In this document: in pieces, positions 61,840-64,000 of the stretch | How the letters are laid out: each line of letters starts with the position of its first letter | Position numbering within the stretch: position 1 is the first letter of the stretch | From: Allantophomopsis cytisporea | Taxonomy: Eukaryota > Ascomycota > Leotiomycetes > Phacidiales > Phacidiaceae | Reading direction: 5' to 3' | DNA: 64,000 bases | Assembly (NCBI GenBank): GCA_024752435.1 | Contig: CP103020.1 | Span: forward strand, 930,001 to 994,000 | Program-made: the position numbers and the translations under genes | Notes under the pieces: generated by a model | The model's input: the letters and a program-made list of their open reading frames with translations, nothing else | Databases searched by the model: none | Told to the model about the DNA's origin: nothing

Positions 61840-63432
61840 ATGTCCTCGTCAAAGATCACCGCACACATCGACCCTAGTACGGGATTCTTCGCCGCTCCAT
61901 ATTCACTTCTCGCAATTCCAGATGATGTCAAAGGTGGCATGGTTGCCATGGGCATTATCGGCCTCTTTTCCTTCTTGTCAACCTTTGGTTTATTCCTTTT
62001 CATCACTTATCGAATGATCTACTGGAGAAAGTACTACGATGCTCCCATCTCCTCTCATCAATTTATCGTTCTCATTTTCAACCTTTTGATAGCCGATCTA
62101 CAGCAGGCTCTTAGTTTCTTATTTTCTTTCCACTGGCTGCATGAAGGCAGGATCATGGCTCCCAGCAGCGCATGTTTTGCCCAAGGCTGGCTCATCCAGA
62201 TTGGCGACTTGTCCAGCGGTATCTGGGTTTTAGCTATTGGCTTTCACACCTTCTATGGCCTTGTCAGCAAAACCGTCATTCCTTATCCCGTATTCGTAGG
62301 TATTGTTCTCAGCGTGTGGGCGTTTTGTCTTGCTCTCACACTTATCGGACCATCAACTCATCCACATGATTTCTTCGTGAATGCAGGTGTTTGGGTATGT
62401 TTATTCTTACACTCTCAAATACATAGCAAGCCCTAATCTAAGTCATACAGTGCTGGATTAGTCAAGACTATGAAGCCCATCGTCTCTACCTTCACTATGT
62501 GTGGATTTTCATTGCTGAACTAGGCTCTCTCGTCATTTACGCATTTGTGTTCACTATCCTTCGTCGACGACTTACTTCCCTAGCTGTCCCTACTGAGTTC
62601 AATGGAGATGGCACGACCATGACTACAACCTCATCTGTCGATGATACTGTAAAGTTGGGGGGAGCGAAGGCCGTCACCACTACAACTGTTGCAACGACCA
62701 GACACGTTATACATGATCCTTTCGCACCAACACGTCAGAGAGTCTCTCGCGCAGCCAAATACATGGTATGCTCCCGGATCCCTAAATGTCACCTGAAATA
62801 TACTAATGCACACAAAGGTTGCTTACCCTGCTTTCTATGTGGCCCTCACTATCCCTCTTGCCGCCGGTCGTTTAGCTGCCATGACGGGTAATACTCTCAG
62901 TCTGGTCTATTATTGTGTGGCAGGTAGCTTGATGGCATCCTGTGGCTTTGTGGATGTCATTCTTTACGTTACCACACGAAAGGCGCTTGTTGGCACTCAC
63001 AATGTTACACAAAGACGCAAGGAGGCTCAAACCCCGACTGGCTTTGTTGGCAAGTTCAGATCCCTTTTCATGGAAGATGGTGGCTCTGAACAGTTACATG
63101 ATGAGAGAACTTTTGGCATGGATACTTTCCGTGCCACTTCTCGATCCGACGATGACCAAGGCAAAGCAGAGAAGATCATGGGTACGGGATGGGGTGGTAT
63201 CAGGGTCGAAAGACGTGTCAGTTTGAGCAAGCAGTCTGTCGATGAAGACAAGCAATTGGACCTCGAGAGAGTCTCCAGCGAAAGACGTTTGGTTGGCGAG
63301 TCTGATGGAAATGCATCGAGGTTACCACAGCTTCCGCCCGCAACCCATTCTGAATCCAGGCGAAGCTGGGGTCAGAGCGCATCGCCTTCGATTACCGATG
63401 AACCAGGTAAAAACTGGGAAGCAGTCTCTTGA
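61840..63432 (+). CDS. G-protein-coupled receptor, Git3-like
   Basis: This seven-helix plasma-membrane receptor has 494 residues. Three exons, 61840-62394, 62451-62765 and 62818-63432, join in phase 0. Helix 1 (GIIGLFSFLSTFGLFLFITY) starts near residue 33. The region with LIADLQQALSFLFSFHWL, FAQGWLIQIGDLSSGIWVL and SKTVIPYPVF is typical of the Git3/GprC-type group that senses sugars or other nutrients through cAMP signalling. A Thr-rich third cytosolic loop (TTTTTVATTRH region) precedes helices 6-7. The tail of about 140 residues is Ser/Arg-rich with RRVSLSK, a potential PKA site. The ligand is unknown. Both introns are 52-56 nt. The start is the first ATG; the open frame extends upstream only to a TTG. 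Confidence 0.85.
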
Positions 63433-63748
63433 GATTCAATTTGAGATCTTCAGCGCTTCATCCGCATTGGCTGCTTTTTAATACTTACGCTTCTTATGTC
63501 CCATTATACCCAACTATATAATCTCCTTCTCTGAGTACATATCTTTTATGATTCATATTTTATAAGCCAATTTCAAAATACAATTCACTTCTTTAATCAG
63601 CATAAATTCAGCCAACCTGCAAGGTGAATTTGCTTTTGTGCAATGTCTCTCGTTGCCTATTATATCAAAACATTATCGTGCTTTGATCGACTAATAACCC
63701 TGATCAACATTCCTGACAAGTCTTTCATCGAACTGGCTACACTAATCC
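63433..63748. other. convergent 3' spacer
   Basis: 316 bp between the tail-to-tail receptor and PIG-M genes; AT-rich, no coding signal. Confidence 0.5.
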
Positions 63749-64000
63749 TCAAACATGCATCTTGTCTCCATGATATGAAGCGAATCCCTTCCCAACATCT
63801 GAAACAATTATACTGAGTATCCAGACATTGCTCAAGAAGAATGCAATAGATGACCCCCACAATTCTGGCACAAAGGTGCTTTTCCCCAGAAATTCAAGTT
63901 CGTACCCTTGCTGTAACCATAGCGCTTGTGTCCCGATCCATATGCAGAGGACGGAAATTCCGAGACGCGGGTTAGCCATCAAAGATGACTTGGGTAAATA
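63749..64000 (-). CDS. gpi14: GPI mannosyltransferase 1, PIG-M/Gpi14 (C-terminal fragment)
   Basis: This is the last 83 codons of the ER-membrane alpha-1,4-mannosyltransferase that adds the first mannose to GPI anchors (GT family 50). The window edge cuts the gene; the start and catalytic N-terminal part lie to the right. The visible part reads YLPKSSLMANPRLGI, then a helix ISVLCIWIGTQALWLQQGYE, then ELEFLGKSTF, and a final helix SSIAFFLSNVWILSIIVSDV. This C-terminal block, especially QALWLxxxYxLEFxG, is characteristic of PIG-M. It converges on the receptor gene. Confidence 0.85.
   Translation of the reverse strand, partial: YLPKSSLMANPRLGISVLCIWIGTQALWLQQGYELEFLGKSTFVPELWGSSIAFFLSNVWILSIIVSDVGKGFASYHGDKMHV

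Overview
This is nuclear DNA of a filamentous ascomycete. Genes are compact and broken by short introns, mostly about 50-200 nt, with GTAAGT, GTATGT or GTACGT donors, CTAAC or CTGAC branch sites and CAG, TAG or AAG acceptors. The predicted proteins match Pezizomycotina families. Plant-wall hydrolases, a DHN-melanin reductase, a peroxygenase-type haem enzyme and the surface-growth GT2 glycosyltransferase suggest a plant-associated fungus. A leotiomycete is my best guess, but that is inference from gene style, not something the sequence proves.

Positions 1-10 kb hold housekeeping genes: the 5' exon of MSH6 mismatch repair (minus, runs off the left edge), an unidentified basic protein (minus), ribosomal protein uS17/S11 (minus) and, diverging from it, the kinetochore scaffold Spc7/KNL1 (plus). 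Positions 10-22 kb hold metabolic and secreted enzymes: a trihydroxynaphthalene reductase (minus), a secreted haem peroxidase/peroxygenase (minus), a GH5 endoglucanase (minus), and a Dabb-domain protein followed by a dienelactone hydrolase (both plus). Positions 22.9-29 kb hold a long SH3 protein related to yeast Lsb1/Pin3 (minus) and a membrane-anchored GH3 beta-glucosidase (minus).

From 29 kb onward three gene-poor stretches of 6-7 kb (29.1-36.2, 37.7-44.7 and 55.6-61.8 kb) separate a membrane-anchored GH16 glucanase, the GT2 glycosyltransferase, an EAF-type elongation factor, a small Cys/His protein, a 14-helix MFS transporter and a Git3-like receptor. The right edge carries the C-terminus of the GPI mannosyltransferase PIG-M/Gpi14 (minus).

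Most recognisable genes after 26 kb encode membrane proteins that act at the wall or surface: GH3, GH16, GT2, MFS and GPCR. I see no transposon, rRNA, tRNA or CRISPR-like array. I found no convincing new multi-gene system. The leads most worth checking are paired GGACGTCC palindromes upstream of the melanin reductase, an apparent fusion upstream of the Lsb1-like SH3 module, MCB/SCB-type sites at MSH6, and a perfect 11-bp stem-loop inside a long GH5 intron. Exon coordinates come from reading splice signals and reading frames by eye; no transcript evidence was available.
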